DNA from: Caulobacteraceae bacterium
Lineage (GTDB): Bacteria; Pseudomonadota; Alphaproteobacteria; Caulobacterales; Caulobacteraceae
Direction: 5' to 3'
Assembly (NCBI GenBank): GCA_947441065.1
Contig: CANESI010000032.1
Coordinates: forward strand, 1 to 33,825
DNA: 33,825 bases
Part shown: piece by piece, positions 8,783-15,622 of the stretch
Position numbering within the stretch: the stretch's first letter is position 1
Layout of the letters: every line of letters begins with the position of its first letter
The notes under the pieces: generated by a model
The model's database searches: none
What the model was told of the DNA's origin: nothing
Seen by the model: the letters and a program-made list of their open reading frames with translations, nothing else
Position numbers and translations under genes: made by a program

Positions 8783-9817
8783 ATGGGCGAGACCATTTTA
8801 GATCCCACACTGCCGATCATCGATCCGCACCACCATCTGTGGGATCGCACAGCCCTGTTCGCCACCCAGTCGCCGCCCAAACATGAGTTCGAAAGGCTGC
8901 TGCGTCTGTCGCCGCGCTATCTGCTCGATGAGTTGCTGGCGGACATGAACCGCGGCCACAATGTCATCGCCACCGTCTATATGGAGTGCGGGGCCATGTA
9001 CCGCGCCGGTGGGCCATCAGAAATGAGGCCGGTCGGTGAGACCGAGTTCGTCAACGGCTTTGCCGCCATTAGCGCTAGCGGTGTCTATGGTCCGGCCAGG
9101 GCCTGCGCGGGCATTGTCGGCCATGCCGATCTGATGCGCGGCGACGGCGCCGCTGCGGTGCTCGAAGCCCATATTGCGGCGGGCGGCGGACGGTTCCGGG
9201 GCATTCGCCACAGCGCCTCATTCGATGCCGACAGCAATGTCCTTGGCCCCCTCGCCCATCGCCCGGCGGGCGTCTATCGCTCGGCGGAGTTTCGCCAAGG
9301 GTTCAGACATCTGGCGCGTCTGGGCCTGTCCTTTGATGCTTGGCTGTTAGAACCCCAGCTTGATGATGTGCTTGATCTGGCCAAGGCCTTCCCGAACACG
9401 GCGATGGTGCTGGACCATGTTGGCACGCCTTTGGGCATAGCCAGCTATCAGGGGCGGCGAGAGGAGCGGTTCGACATCTGGAAACAGTCCATCCAAGCCC
9501 TAGCCCAGTGCGAGAACCTGTCGGTCAAGGTTGGCGGGTTGGCCATGCCCTTCCCCGGCTTCCCGACCTTCATGGCCCAGCCTCAGGCCTCATCGGAGAC
9601 CCTCGCCAACGAGTGGCGGCCCTATGTCGAAACCTGCATCGAGGCTTTCGGCGTCGAGCGCTGCATGTTTGAAAGCAATTTCCCGGTCGATCTGGGCACC
9701 TGCACCTATGATGTCCTGTGGAACGCCTTCAAACATCTGGCCAAGGGCTATTCCGCGGACGAAAAGACCGCCCTATTCAGCGGAACGGCCAAACGGGTCT
9801 ATCGACTGGAGCTCTAG
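8783..9817 (+). CDS. Amidohydrolase-related TIM-barrel hydrolase (COG3618, lactonase type)
   Basis: 344 residues from ATG 8783; this start has GGGAG at 8770-8774, while a TTG at 8756 has no such signal. The N-terminal metal motif is HxH at H16 and H18 (IDPHHHLWD). Later strands show FRGIRHSASF, VLDHVGTPLG and CMFESNFPVD, matching the COG3618 group that contains L-rhamnono- and L-fucono-lactonases and 2-pyrone-4,6-dicarboxylate hydrolase. It is a cytoplasmic hydrolase, probably acting on a lactone or cyclic ester. Its divergent neighbour is a Baeyer-Villiger type monooxygenase, whose product would be such a compound. The superfamily is firm; substrate is unknown. Confidence 0.85.
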   Translation: MGETILDPTLPIIDPHHHLWDRTALFATQSPPKHEFERLLRLSPRYLLDELLADMNRGHNVIATVYMECGAMYRAGGPSEMRPVGETEFVNGFAAISASGVYGPARACAGIVGHADLMRGDGAAAVLEAHIAAGGGRFRGIRHSASFDADSNVLGPLAHRPAGVYRSAEFRQGFRHLARLGLSFDAWLLEPQLDDVLDLAKAFPNTAMVLDHVGTPLGIASYQGRREERFDIWKQSIQALAQCENLSVKVGGLAMPFPGFPTFMAQPQASSETLANEWRPYVETCIEAFGVERCMFESNFPVDLGTCTYDVLWNAFKHLAKGYSADEKTALFSGTAKRVYRLEL

Positions 9818-9938
9818 ATCGGTCGGCCGTCCGATAGATAAATACACTGCCGCATAAATTCTCTCTCCCCGAAGCCGAGCCAGCCTGATAGCGATGTCAA
9901 CGGACTCGGGGAGAGTCCCAACGAACAAGAGGTTTGGG

Positions 9939-11240
9939 ATGAAGCGGTTTGGATGGGTTGGCCTGGGGTCGATCATTGCGTCATGGGCCATTGCGCCAGC
10001 CGTGCAGGCTCAGGATGTCGTGGCAGCCTCTTCAGGCGACACAGCTTGGATCTTAGCCTCCACAGCGCTTGTTCTGCTGATGACCTTGCCCGGTCTGGCC
10101 CTGTTCTATGGCGGGCTTGTCCGATCAAAGAATGTCCTATCGGTGATGGCGCAGTGCGTCGGCATTGCCTGCCTCGCCTCGGTGCTCTGGCTGCTTGGCG
10201 GCTATAGCCTGTCCTTTTCCGGCACCCATCCCCTGATTGGTGATCTGGCCAAGTTTGCACTGAACGCCGTGCCGCGCGACGCTTTGGCCGGCACCATTCC
10301 TGAGAACGTCTTCTTCTCGTTCCAAATGGCTTTTGCGGTCATTACCCCGGCCCTGATCATCGGCGCGACAGTCGAGCGCATGAAATTCAGCGCTGTGATG
10401 CTCTTTTCCGGCCTCTGGCTCTTGGTCGTCTATGCCCCGGTCTGTCACTGGGTCTGGGGCGGCGGCTGGCTGATGGGCCGGTTTGTGATGGACTATGCAG
10501 GAGGCCTGGTCGTCCATGCCACGGCGGGGGTTTCAGCCCTGTTGCTGGCTTGGCAGCTTGGCCCGCGCGACGGCTATCCGCGCGATCTTCACCCCCCACA
10601 CAATCCCGGCATGACCATGATGGGCGCAGGCCTTCTGTGGGTCGGTTGGTACGGCTTTAACGGCGGCAGCGCGCTTGCGGCCAATGCCGATGCGGGCGCA
10701 GCCCTTCTGGCCACCCACATGTCCGCCTCGGCGGCGGGTCTGGTCTGGGCCCTGATCGAGTGGAAGCGCTTTGGCCGGGTCAGCATGGTTGGCCTCGTCA
10801 CCGGCGTGGTTGCAGGCCTTGCGACCGTCACCCCGGCCTCAGGCTTCATCAGCCCGCTCGCCGGAGCCGTCCTTGGCGCGGTTGGCAGCTTTGTCTGCTA
10901 CCATTCGGTGGAACTGGTTCGTCATCGCCTCAAGATCGATGACAGCTTGGATGTTTTCGCGGTTCACGGCATAGGCGGGATTGTCGGCACTCTGCTGGTT
11001 GCGGTCCTGGCCAGCCCGGCCCTTGGCGGCAAGGGCTATGCCGAAGGGATCGCCATGTCCGATCAGGCCATCACCCAGACCCTCGGCGTTCTGGCCGTCT
11101 GCGGCTGGTCCGCCATCGCGACGCTGGTTCTGGTCTGGATCGTGCGCAAGACTGTCGGGCTTCGGGTTAGCCCCGAGACCATCGATGACGGCCTCGACAT
11201 GGCAGTCCACGGCGAGAAAGCCTATCGCTCGATCAACTAG
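9939..11240 (+). CDS. amt: Ammonium transporter (Amt family)
   Basis: 433 residues from ATG 9939, with AAGAGG (9927-9932) 6 bp upstream; an ATG at 9894 is in frame but would place 15 polar residues before the signal peptide. Residues 1-24 form a cleavable-looking signal peptide ending AVQA. About eleven membrane segments follow. Family landmarks are LALFYGGLVRSKNVLSVM, the conduction histidines H193 (VVHATAG) and H343 (AVHGIGG), and D185 before the first of them. It moves ammonium or ammonia across the inner membrane. Amt genes are commonly paired with a PII gene (glnK); none is adjacent here. The gene is convergent with the amidohydrolase gene ending at 11260. Confidence 0.94.
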   Translation: MKRFGWVGLGSIIASWAIAPAVQAQDVVAASSGDTAWILASTALVLLMTLPGLALFYGGLVRSKNVLSVMAQCVGIACLASVLWLLGGYSLSFSGTHPLIGDLAKFALNAVPRDALAGTIPENVFFSFQMAFAVITPALIIGATVERMKFSAVMLFSGLWLLVVYAPVCHWVWGGGWLMGRFVMDYAGGLVVHATAGVSALLLAWQLGPRDGYPRDLHPPHNPGMTMMGAGLLWVGWYGFNGGSALAANADAGAALLATHMSASAAGLVWALIEWKRFGRVSMVGLVTGVVAGLATVTPASGFISPLAGAVLGAVGSFVCYHSVELVRHRLKIDDSLDVFAVHGIGGIVGTLLVAVLASPALGGKGYAEGIAMSDQAITQTLGVLAVCGWSAIATLVLVWIVRKTVGLRVSPETIDDGLDMAVHGEKAYRSIN

Positions 11241-11248
11241 GGCCAAGA

Positions 11249-11272
11249 GGCCAGCGCGATTAAGCGCTGGCC
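11249..11272. terminator. Hairpin between convergent amt and amidohydrolase genes
   Basis: GGCCAGCGC (11249-11257), loop GATTAA, GCGCTGGCC (11264-11272): a perfect 9-bp stem starting 8 bp after the amt stop. The loop contains the TAA stop of the minus-strand gene, and one arm encodes its last codons. It could serve both directions. Neither side has a clear T run. Confidence 0.5.
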
Positions 11273-12462
11273 GCCAAGCTTGAGGTTACCCGAGCTGCCG
11301 GGAAGATGCGCAGGAAGTTCTCCGCATAGAACTTGGCCCGTACGGCTTCGTCTCGAACACCCAAAGACGCCTCAAAGCGCGCGATAGGATCGCGTCCGCC
11401 TTCGATATGGGGATAGTCGCTGGAGAATAGATAGAGGTCTGGATTGGACTGATCGATGAAGTTGCCGACCTCTTCAAAGACAAAGGGCGTGAAGGCCATC
11501 TGATCGGTCAGTTGCTGCGAGGGGATGCGGCTAAGGCCCTGCAGATTGGCGTCATTGCGGCTCCAGTGCTTGACCACCCAGTCCAGACGCCGAAGCAGTT
11601 CTGGCACCCAACCCGCGCCCAACTCGACGCTTGCGCCGCGCAGGGTCGGATGGCGCTGGAAGACTCCATCCAACACCATCATGGTCAAGAAGGCCTCCGG
11701 ACCCTCATGCAGCAAGGCTATATCCTTGGTGCGCAGGTTCTCACCGCCGCCCAGCCAATCCTTGGTCGGTGGACGACCATTGTTCATCCAGGCCTTGGCG
11801 AGCTGTAAGGGCGCGCCGCCGACATGGAGGAGGAAGGGAATGCCGCTCTCGGCCAACCTGGCCCAGAAGGGATCGAGATCGACGTGGCCGGGCGAGCGGT
11901 CACCGCAAGGACGATGGGGAATCCAGACCGCCTCAAGGCCGCTACGCAGCACATAGTCGAGCTCGGCCATGGCCATTTCGGGATCATCGAGCGGGATCAC
12001 GGCCACGCCCATCAGCCTTGCGTCAGAACTGCAGAAGTCGGCCATGTGGCGGTTGTGGGCCCGCGTCGCGCCGTAGCGCAGGCGAGATTCCAACCGCGAG
12101 CTGGCCGAAAAGGGCATGGCGACACTGTGGGTGGCGAAGACCAGTTGCTTCTTGAAACCGAGAAGGTCCATGGCCCGGGTCCGGTCGGCGCTGTCGAAGG
12201 CACCGAGGGCCTGAATCTCCTTCGAGGACTGGATCAGCCGGTCGCCCAGATCGATCTGGGCCTGCACATGGGCGGCGCTATGACGTCCACCTTGAGCCAT
12301 GATCACCGCGACCTCGTCATCGGTGACGATCGAGGCCGAATAGCTGACCTCTGGGATCTCTTCGCGCAGAAGCGGATCTGCGTATTTTTTCAAGAAATCA
12401 GGCAGTTCCATGATGTGGCTATCCGCATCATAGATATCCCGCGTCGCCGGAGCATAGGCCAT
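11260..12462 (-). CDS. Amidohydrolase family protein (COG2159, ACMSD-like)
   Basis: 400 residues. The N-terminus YDADSHIMELP carries the amidohydrolase-2 (PF04909) metal-site pattern, and the C-terminal YLFSSDYPHIEGGRDP supplies the conserved SDYPH segment with a likely metal-binding Asp. HRHMADFC and FLLHVGG match intermediate strands. Relatives are decarboxylases or hydrolases of aromatic and cyclic acids. AGGGAGG lies 6 bp before the ATG. It lies 97 bp downstream of the Old Yellow Enzyme gene on the same strand and may share its transcript. Its terminal codons are part of the hairpin shared with amt. Substrate not identifiable. Confidence 0.83.
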   Translation of the reverse strand: MAYAPATRDIYDADSHIMELPDFLKKYADPLLREEIPEVSYSASIVTDDEVAVIMAQGGRHSAAHVQAQIDLGDRLIQSSKEIQALGAFDSADRTRAMDLLGFKKQLVFATHSVAMPFSASSRLESRLRYGATRAHNRHMADFCSSDARLMGVAVIPLDDPEMAMAELDYVLRSGLEAVWIPHRPCGDRSPGHVDLDPFWARLAESGIPFLLHVGGAPLQLAKAWMNNGRPPTKDWLGGGENLRTKDIALLHEGPEAFLTMMVLDGVFQRHPTLRGASVELGAGWVPELLRRLDWVVKHWSRNDANLQGLSRIPSQQLTDQMAFTPFVFEEVGNFIDQSNPDLYLFSSDYPHIEGGRDPIARFEASLGVRDEAVRAKFYAENFLRIFPAARVTSSLAASA

Positions 12463-12559
12463 GTCTTCCTCCCTTTAGACCGCGCAGTGTTTAGGTCCGA
12501 GGACGCCCCGCGCTGGTTTGATTACCGACTATGCAGCCCTCTGGTGAGGCTGTCACCCT

Positions 12560-13642
12560 CTAGAGACTGACGAAGCCTTTCCAGTTGCCCATATAGTGAA
12601 TGAAGGTTGGGCTGAGGCCTTCCTTGGCCAGATGCTCTGGGCTGACGGGCAAGGCAATCGGGTGGAAGTCGGCATCGGCCTGAACCAGCTTGGGATAGTC
12701 ATGATGCAAGATCGCGCCGCGTCCGATCAGAACGAAATCCATACCGGCTTCTAGGCAGGCCCGGGCATTTTTAGCCGTCAGAACCTTACCCGCAACGCCA
12801 AGGCGCACATGGCCGCGATCAAGGCCTGCGAACCATGCCATCAGGCTGCGGTCCTTAAACTCTTCCTCAACCGGCAGCTTGAAAACGTCCCACAGCGACA
12901 TGTCGAGATAGTCAATATCGCCCGCCGTCATCAGGCTTTGGGCGAAGGATAGGATCTCCGACAGCTGCAAACCGAACCGCTCTGGCGACAGCCGAAGACC
13001 CAGATTGAAGTCGGGACGGCAGCGCGCGCGAATACCCGCAATGATCTCGCGGATAACGGCGGTGCGATTGTCGAGCGAGCCACCAAAGCGGTCATCGCGC
13101 AGATTGACCTCGGGGCTGAGGAATTGGCAAAGAATATAGCCGTGGGCACCGTGAAGTTCGACACCGTCAAAGCCTGCCTTCTCGGCCCGTTCGGCGCCGA
13201 CAATGAAGGCCTCGATCATCTCTTCGACTTCCGCCGTGGTCATGGCCCGCGCGCTAAACTCTTCGTTGGCAGAGGGACAGACCGGTGTCTCGCCGATCAG
13301 TTCCTTGGGTGAGCGCATACCGGCATGGTGCAGTTGCACGACCGCGACGCTGTCATTGGCCTTGATCCCCGCCGCGAGCCGGGTCAGGCCGGGCAGATGG
13401 TCGTCGGAAAAGACTCCGAGTTGGCCCTCAAAGCCTTGGCCGATCTTTTGGACGTGCGCCGCGCAGGTCATGGTCAAGCCAAAGCCGCCCTCCGCCCGCT
13501 TGACCAGCCACGTATACTCGTCCTGCGACAGGATCCCGTCGGCACCGCTCTGTTGATTGGTCAGGGGCGCGAGCATGAAGCGGTTCTTCATGGCTGGGCC
13601 ACGCTTGAAGGTCATGGGGGCGAACAGGTCGGTGGCAGACAT
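12560..13642 (-). CDS. NADH:flavin oxidoreductase, Old Yellow Enzyme family
   Basis: 360 residues from the ATG at 13642, preferred because GGAG lies about 8 bp upstream; an open frame 11 codons longer lacks that. FMN-barrel landmarks are RFMLAPLTN (21-29), VVQLHHAGMR (101-110) and ELHGAHGYI with H164, H167 and Y169 in the positions used for substrate anion binding and proton donation. QFLSPEVNLRDDRFGGS and LIGRGAI complete the family pattern. The length shows a single-domain ene-reductase without the iron-sulfur and second flavin domains of 2,4-dienoyl-CoA reductase. It would reduce activated C=C bonds with NAD(P)H. A TetR-like palindrome lies 29 bp upstream. Confidence 0.9.
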   Translation of the reverse strand: MSATDLFAPMTFKRGPAMKNRFMLAPLTNQQSGADGILSQDEYTWLVKRAEGGFGLTMTCAAHVQKIGQGFEGQLGVFSDDHLPGLTRLAAGIKANDSVAVVQLHHAGMRSPKELIGETPVCPSANEEFSARAMTTAEVEEMIEAFIVGAERAEKAGFDGVELHGAHGYILCQFLSPEVNLRDDRFGGSLDNRTAVIREIIAGIRARCRPDFNLGLRLSPERFGLQLSEILSFAQSLMTAGDIDYLDMSLWDVFKLPVEEEFKDRSLMAWFAGLDRGHVRLGVAGKVLTAKNARACLEAGMDFVLIGRGAILHHDYPKLVQADADFHPIALPVSPEHLAKEGLSPTFIHYMGNWKGFVSL

Positions 13643-13670
13643 GGTTATCTCCGGCGGCAGTGGGCGATCA

Positions 13671-13688
13671 ATCAAACAATCGTTTGAT
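13671..13688. promoter_or_regulatory. TetR-like operator between divergent genes
   Basis: ATCAAACAATCGTTTGAT is an inverted repeat with 7-bp arms (13671-13677, 13682-13688) and a 4-bp spacer. It lies 29 bp before the Old Yellow Enzyme ATG and 73 bp before the thioesterase ATG. Form and sequence resemble operators of TetR/AcrR regulators of lipid and xenobiotic genes. No TetR gene is in the window. Confidence 0.5.
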
Positions 13689-13761
13689 CCTAATGGCGGC
13701 TAGGCCCTAAAACCAGTCCTTAAGTCGTGATGATCCGATCTGTTCAGAGTGTAGCCTATCC

Positions 13762-14196
13762 ATGAAGCCCGATCCTTGGCGCCTCGACCGCGCCGCCTAT
13801 CCCTTCGCGTTCCAAATCCAGACCCGCTATCGGGATGAGGACAGCCTGCGCCACATCAACAATATGGCCATAGCGGGCTTTTATGATGAGGCGCGCGGCC
13901 GGTTCATGAAGCAGATTTTCGAAGATCTAGGGCCCGCCCCATGGGTTCGGATCGTCACGGCTGATACCCGCGTCAGCTTCCTTGGCGAGGTCTTTCACCC
14001 CGACATGCTCGATATTGGCAGCGGCATTACCCGCATTGGCAATGCCTCGATGGAAATCAGCCAAGCCATGTTCCAACAGGGCAAGTGCGTCGGCATCTGC
14101 ACGACCACCTTTGTTCAGGCCGACGAGAAGGGCTCTAGCCCCCTGTCTGATGGTCTCAGGGCCATCTTGCAGACCTATCTCGTTCCCCAGTCTTAG
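13762..14196 (+). CDS. Acyl-CoA thioesterase, 4HBT-type hotdog fold
   Basis: 144 residues, normal for a single hotdog domain. The signature TRYRDEDSLRHINNMAIAGF corresponds to the 4HBT pattern tRYxDtDxxgHvNN and holds the likely catalytic Asp/Glu and the helix start. The rest includes VSFLGEVFHPD and TTTFVQAD strands. It should hydrolyse an acyl- or aryl-CoA thioester in the cytoplasm. There is no clear ribosome binding site before ATG 13762. It lies 28 bp ahead of an aldo/keto reductase gene and probably shares a transcript with it. It faces the Old Yellow Enzyme gene across the palindrome at 13671. Substrate unknown. Confidence 0.82.
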   Translation: MKPDPWRLDRAAYPFAFQIQTRYRDEDSLRHINNMAIAGFYDEARGRFMKQIFEDLGPAPWVRIVTADTRVSFLGEVFHPDMLDIGSGITRIGNASMEISQAMFQQGKCVGICTTTFVQADEKGSSPLSDGLRAILQTYLVPQS

Positions 14197-14224
14197 CCTT
14201 CAAACCCAACCTTCAGGACCGAAA

Positions 14225-15241
14225 ATGCAAACCCACCGCCTTGGCAAGAGCCCCATCGTTGTTTCGAAAATCTGCATGGGCACCATGACCTTTGGTGCTC
14301 AGGCCGACGAGAAAATGTCCCACCGCATCCTCGACATGTCGCTTGATGCCGGGATCAACTTCTTTGACACGGCTGAAAACTATCCCGTGCCGCCCAAGGA
14401 AGAATGGGCCGGTACCACCGAAGAGATTGTCGGCCGCTGGATGAAGACCAAGCGCCGTGACGAGGTGCTGATCGCAACCAAGGTCTGCGGTCCAAGCCAT
14501 GGCTGGCTCAAGGGCTCGCAACGCGCGGGTATGACCGCGCTGGACCGCCACAATATCGTCAGCGCCGTCGAGGCCAGCCTGCGCCGTCTGAACACCGACT
14601 ATATCGACCTCTATCAGACCCATTGGCCCGACCATGGCGCACGCTATGAAGCCGCCCTTCGCGCGCTGGACGATCTGGTCGAAAGCGGCAAAGTGCGGAT
14701 CATAGGCTGTAGCAACGAAACGAGCTGGGGCCTGATGAAGAGCCTTTCGGTGTCCGAGCGCGAGGGTCTTGCCCGTTATGAAACCATCCAGAACAATTTC
14801 AGCATGAATAACCGCCGGTTCGAAGACGAACTGGCGCAGGTCTGTCGTCAGGAAGGCGTCAGCCTGATCCCCTACTCCCCGCTCGCGGGCGGCGTTCTGT
14901 CGGGCAAATACAACAATGGCGGCCGTCCCGACGGGGCGCGGTTCTCCAACTATCTCAATATGGGCGGGCGCCAAGCCGCGATGGTCAAGCGCTTCGTCAA
15001 TGACAAGTCCTTGCTGGCAACCGAGCGTTTCGGGGCCATCGCGCAGGAAGCTGGCATGTCGCTGGTGACCATGGCCACCGCCTGGAGCATGCAGCACGAC
15101 TTCGTGGCCTCCACCATCGTTGGTGCCACCCACGAAAACCAACTGGCCGAAATCTTCGCCGCCTCCGACCTGATCCTCCCCGACGAGGTGATGAAGAAGA
15201 TCAACGCCGTGTCGAAAGAGATCCTCTATCCGATGGGGTGA
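14225..15241 (+). CDS. Aldo/keto reductase, Tas-like
   Basis: 338 residues from ATG 14225 with AGGA about 6 bp upstream. A longer frame from 13982 is shadow over the thioesterase gene. The catalytic tetrad is complete: D48 and Y53 (FFDTAENYP), K86 (IATKV) and H133 (YQTHWPDH). SLIPYSPLAGGVLSGKY and STIVGATHENQLAE are typical of the AKR group containing E. coli Tas and the potassium channel beta subunits, where the end contacts NADPH. It should reduce aldehydes or ketones with NADPH. It probably forms a two-gene unit with the thioesterase upstream. The gene is followed by a repeat cluster. Confidence 0.9.
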   Translation: MQTHRLGKSPIVVSKICMGTMTFGAQADEKMSHRILDMSLDAGINFFDTAENYPVPPKEEWAGTTEEIVGRWMKTKRRDEVLIATKVCGPSHGWLKGSQRAGMTALDRHNIVSAVEASLRRLNTDYIDLYQTHWPDHGARYEAALRALDDLVESGKVRIIGCSNETSWGLMKSLSVSEREGLARYETIQNNFSMNNRRFEDELAQVCRQEGVSLIPYSPLAGGVLSGKYNNGGRPDGARFSNYLNMGGRQAAMVKRFVNDKSLLATERFGAIAQEAGMSLVTMATAWSMQHDFVASTIVGATHENQLAEIFAASDLILPDEVMKKINAVSKEILYPMG

Positions 15242-15253
15242 GGCTGCCCATAA

Positions 15254-15345
15254 ATCCTCATCCTGAGCCTGTCGAAGGATGAGGATGTTGCAGCAGAGCC
15301 CACACCCTACCCCGTGTTCCCCGCCTTCGCGGGGGATGCGGATGA
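15254..15345 (+). repeat. R-E/R-A composite with collapsed R-A part
   Basis: R-E hairpin: ATCCTCATCCT (15254-15264), loop GAGCCTGTCGA, AGGATGAGGAT (15276-15286), an 11-bp perfect stem. The linker GATGTTGCA...GAGCCCACACC follows. Then 15312-15345 joins the left end of a reverse R-A (CCGTGTTCCCCGC) to the right end of a forward R-A (CTTCGCGGGGGATGCGG) with no spacer between. Full versions are at 29012-29160 and 30437-30590. A 16-bp piece of R-E recurs at 15373-15388. Confidence 0.78.
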
Positions 15346-15398
15346 GGGGGCCGGATGACGATGCCCTTTGTTAGGATGAGGATGTTGCTGCCAAAGCA

Positions 15399-15482
15399 AG
15401 GCCCTCACCCAACCCTCTCCCGCAGGGAGAGGGCTAGAACAGATAAGCCCTCGCCCCCTTGGGGGAGAGGGTTGGGTGAGGG
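15399..15482. repeat. R-B inverted pair
   Basis: Forward copy 15399-15435 with hairpin CCCTCTCCC-GCA-GGGAGAGGG, then 11 bp, then reverse copy 15447-15482 (GCCCTCGCCCCC...GAGGGTTGGG). It belongs to the repeat cluster in the 381-bp gap after the aldo/keto reductase gene. The rest of that gap (15483-15622) holds only short coding-like stretches discussed in the findings. Confidence 0.8.
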
Positions 15483-15622
15483 GGTTAACCCCCCACCAGG
15501 GGATCAGAAGAACCCGCCCCACAGCTTGGCGGCTTTCAAAGCGCAGTCCTGGATCAGTTGACGCCACGCACGGGCGTTCCAGAGGCGATGTTAAACGGTT
15601 TGCCGCGCTTGTCAGGCCGAAA

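Noticed and set aside
9894-9938. Upstream ATG for the ammonium transporter at 9894
   Set aside because: It would place a polar segment before an otherwise perfect signal peptide; the ATG at 9939 has AAGAGG at correct spacing.
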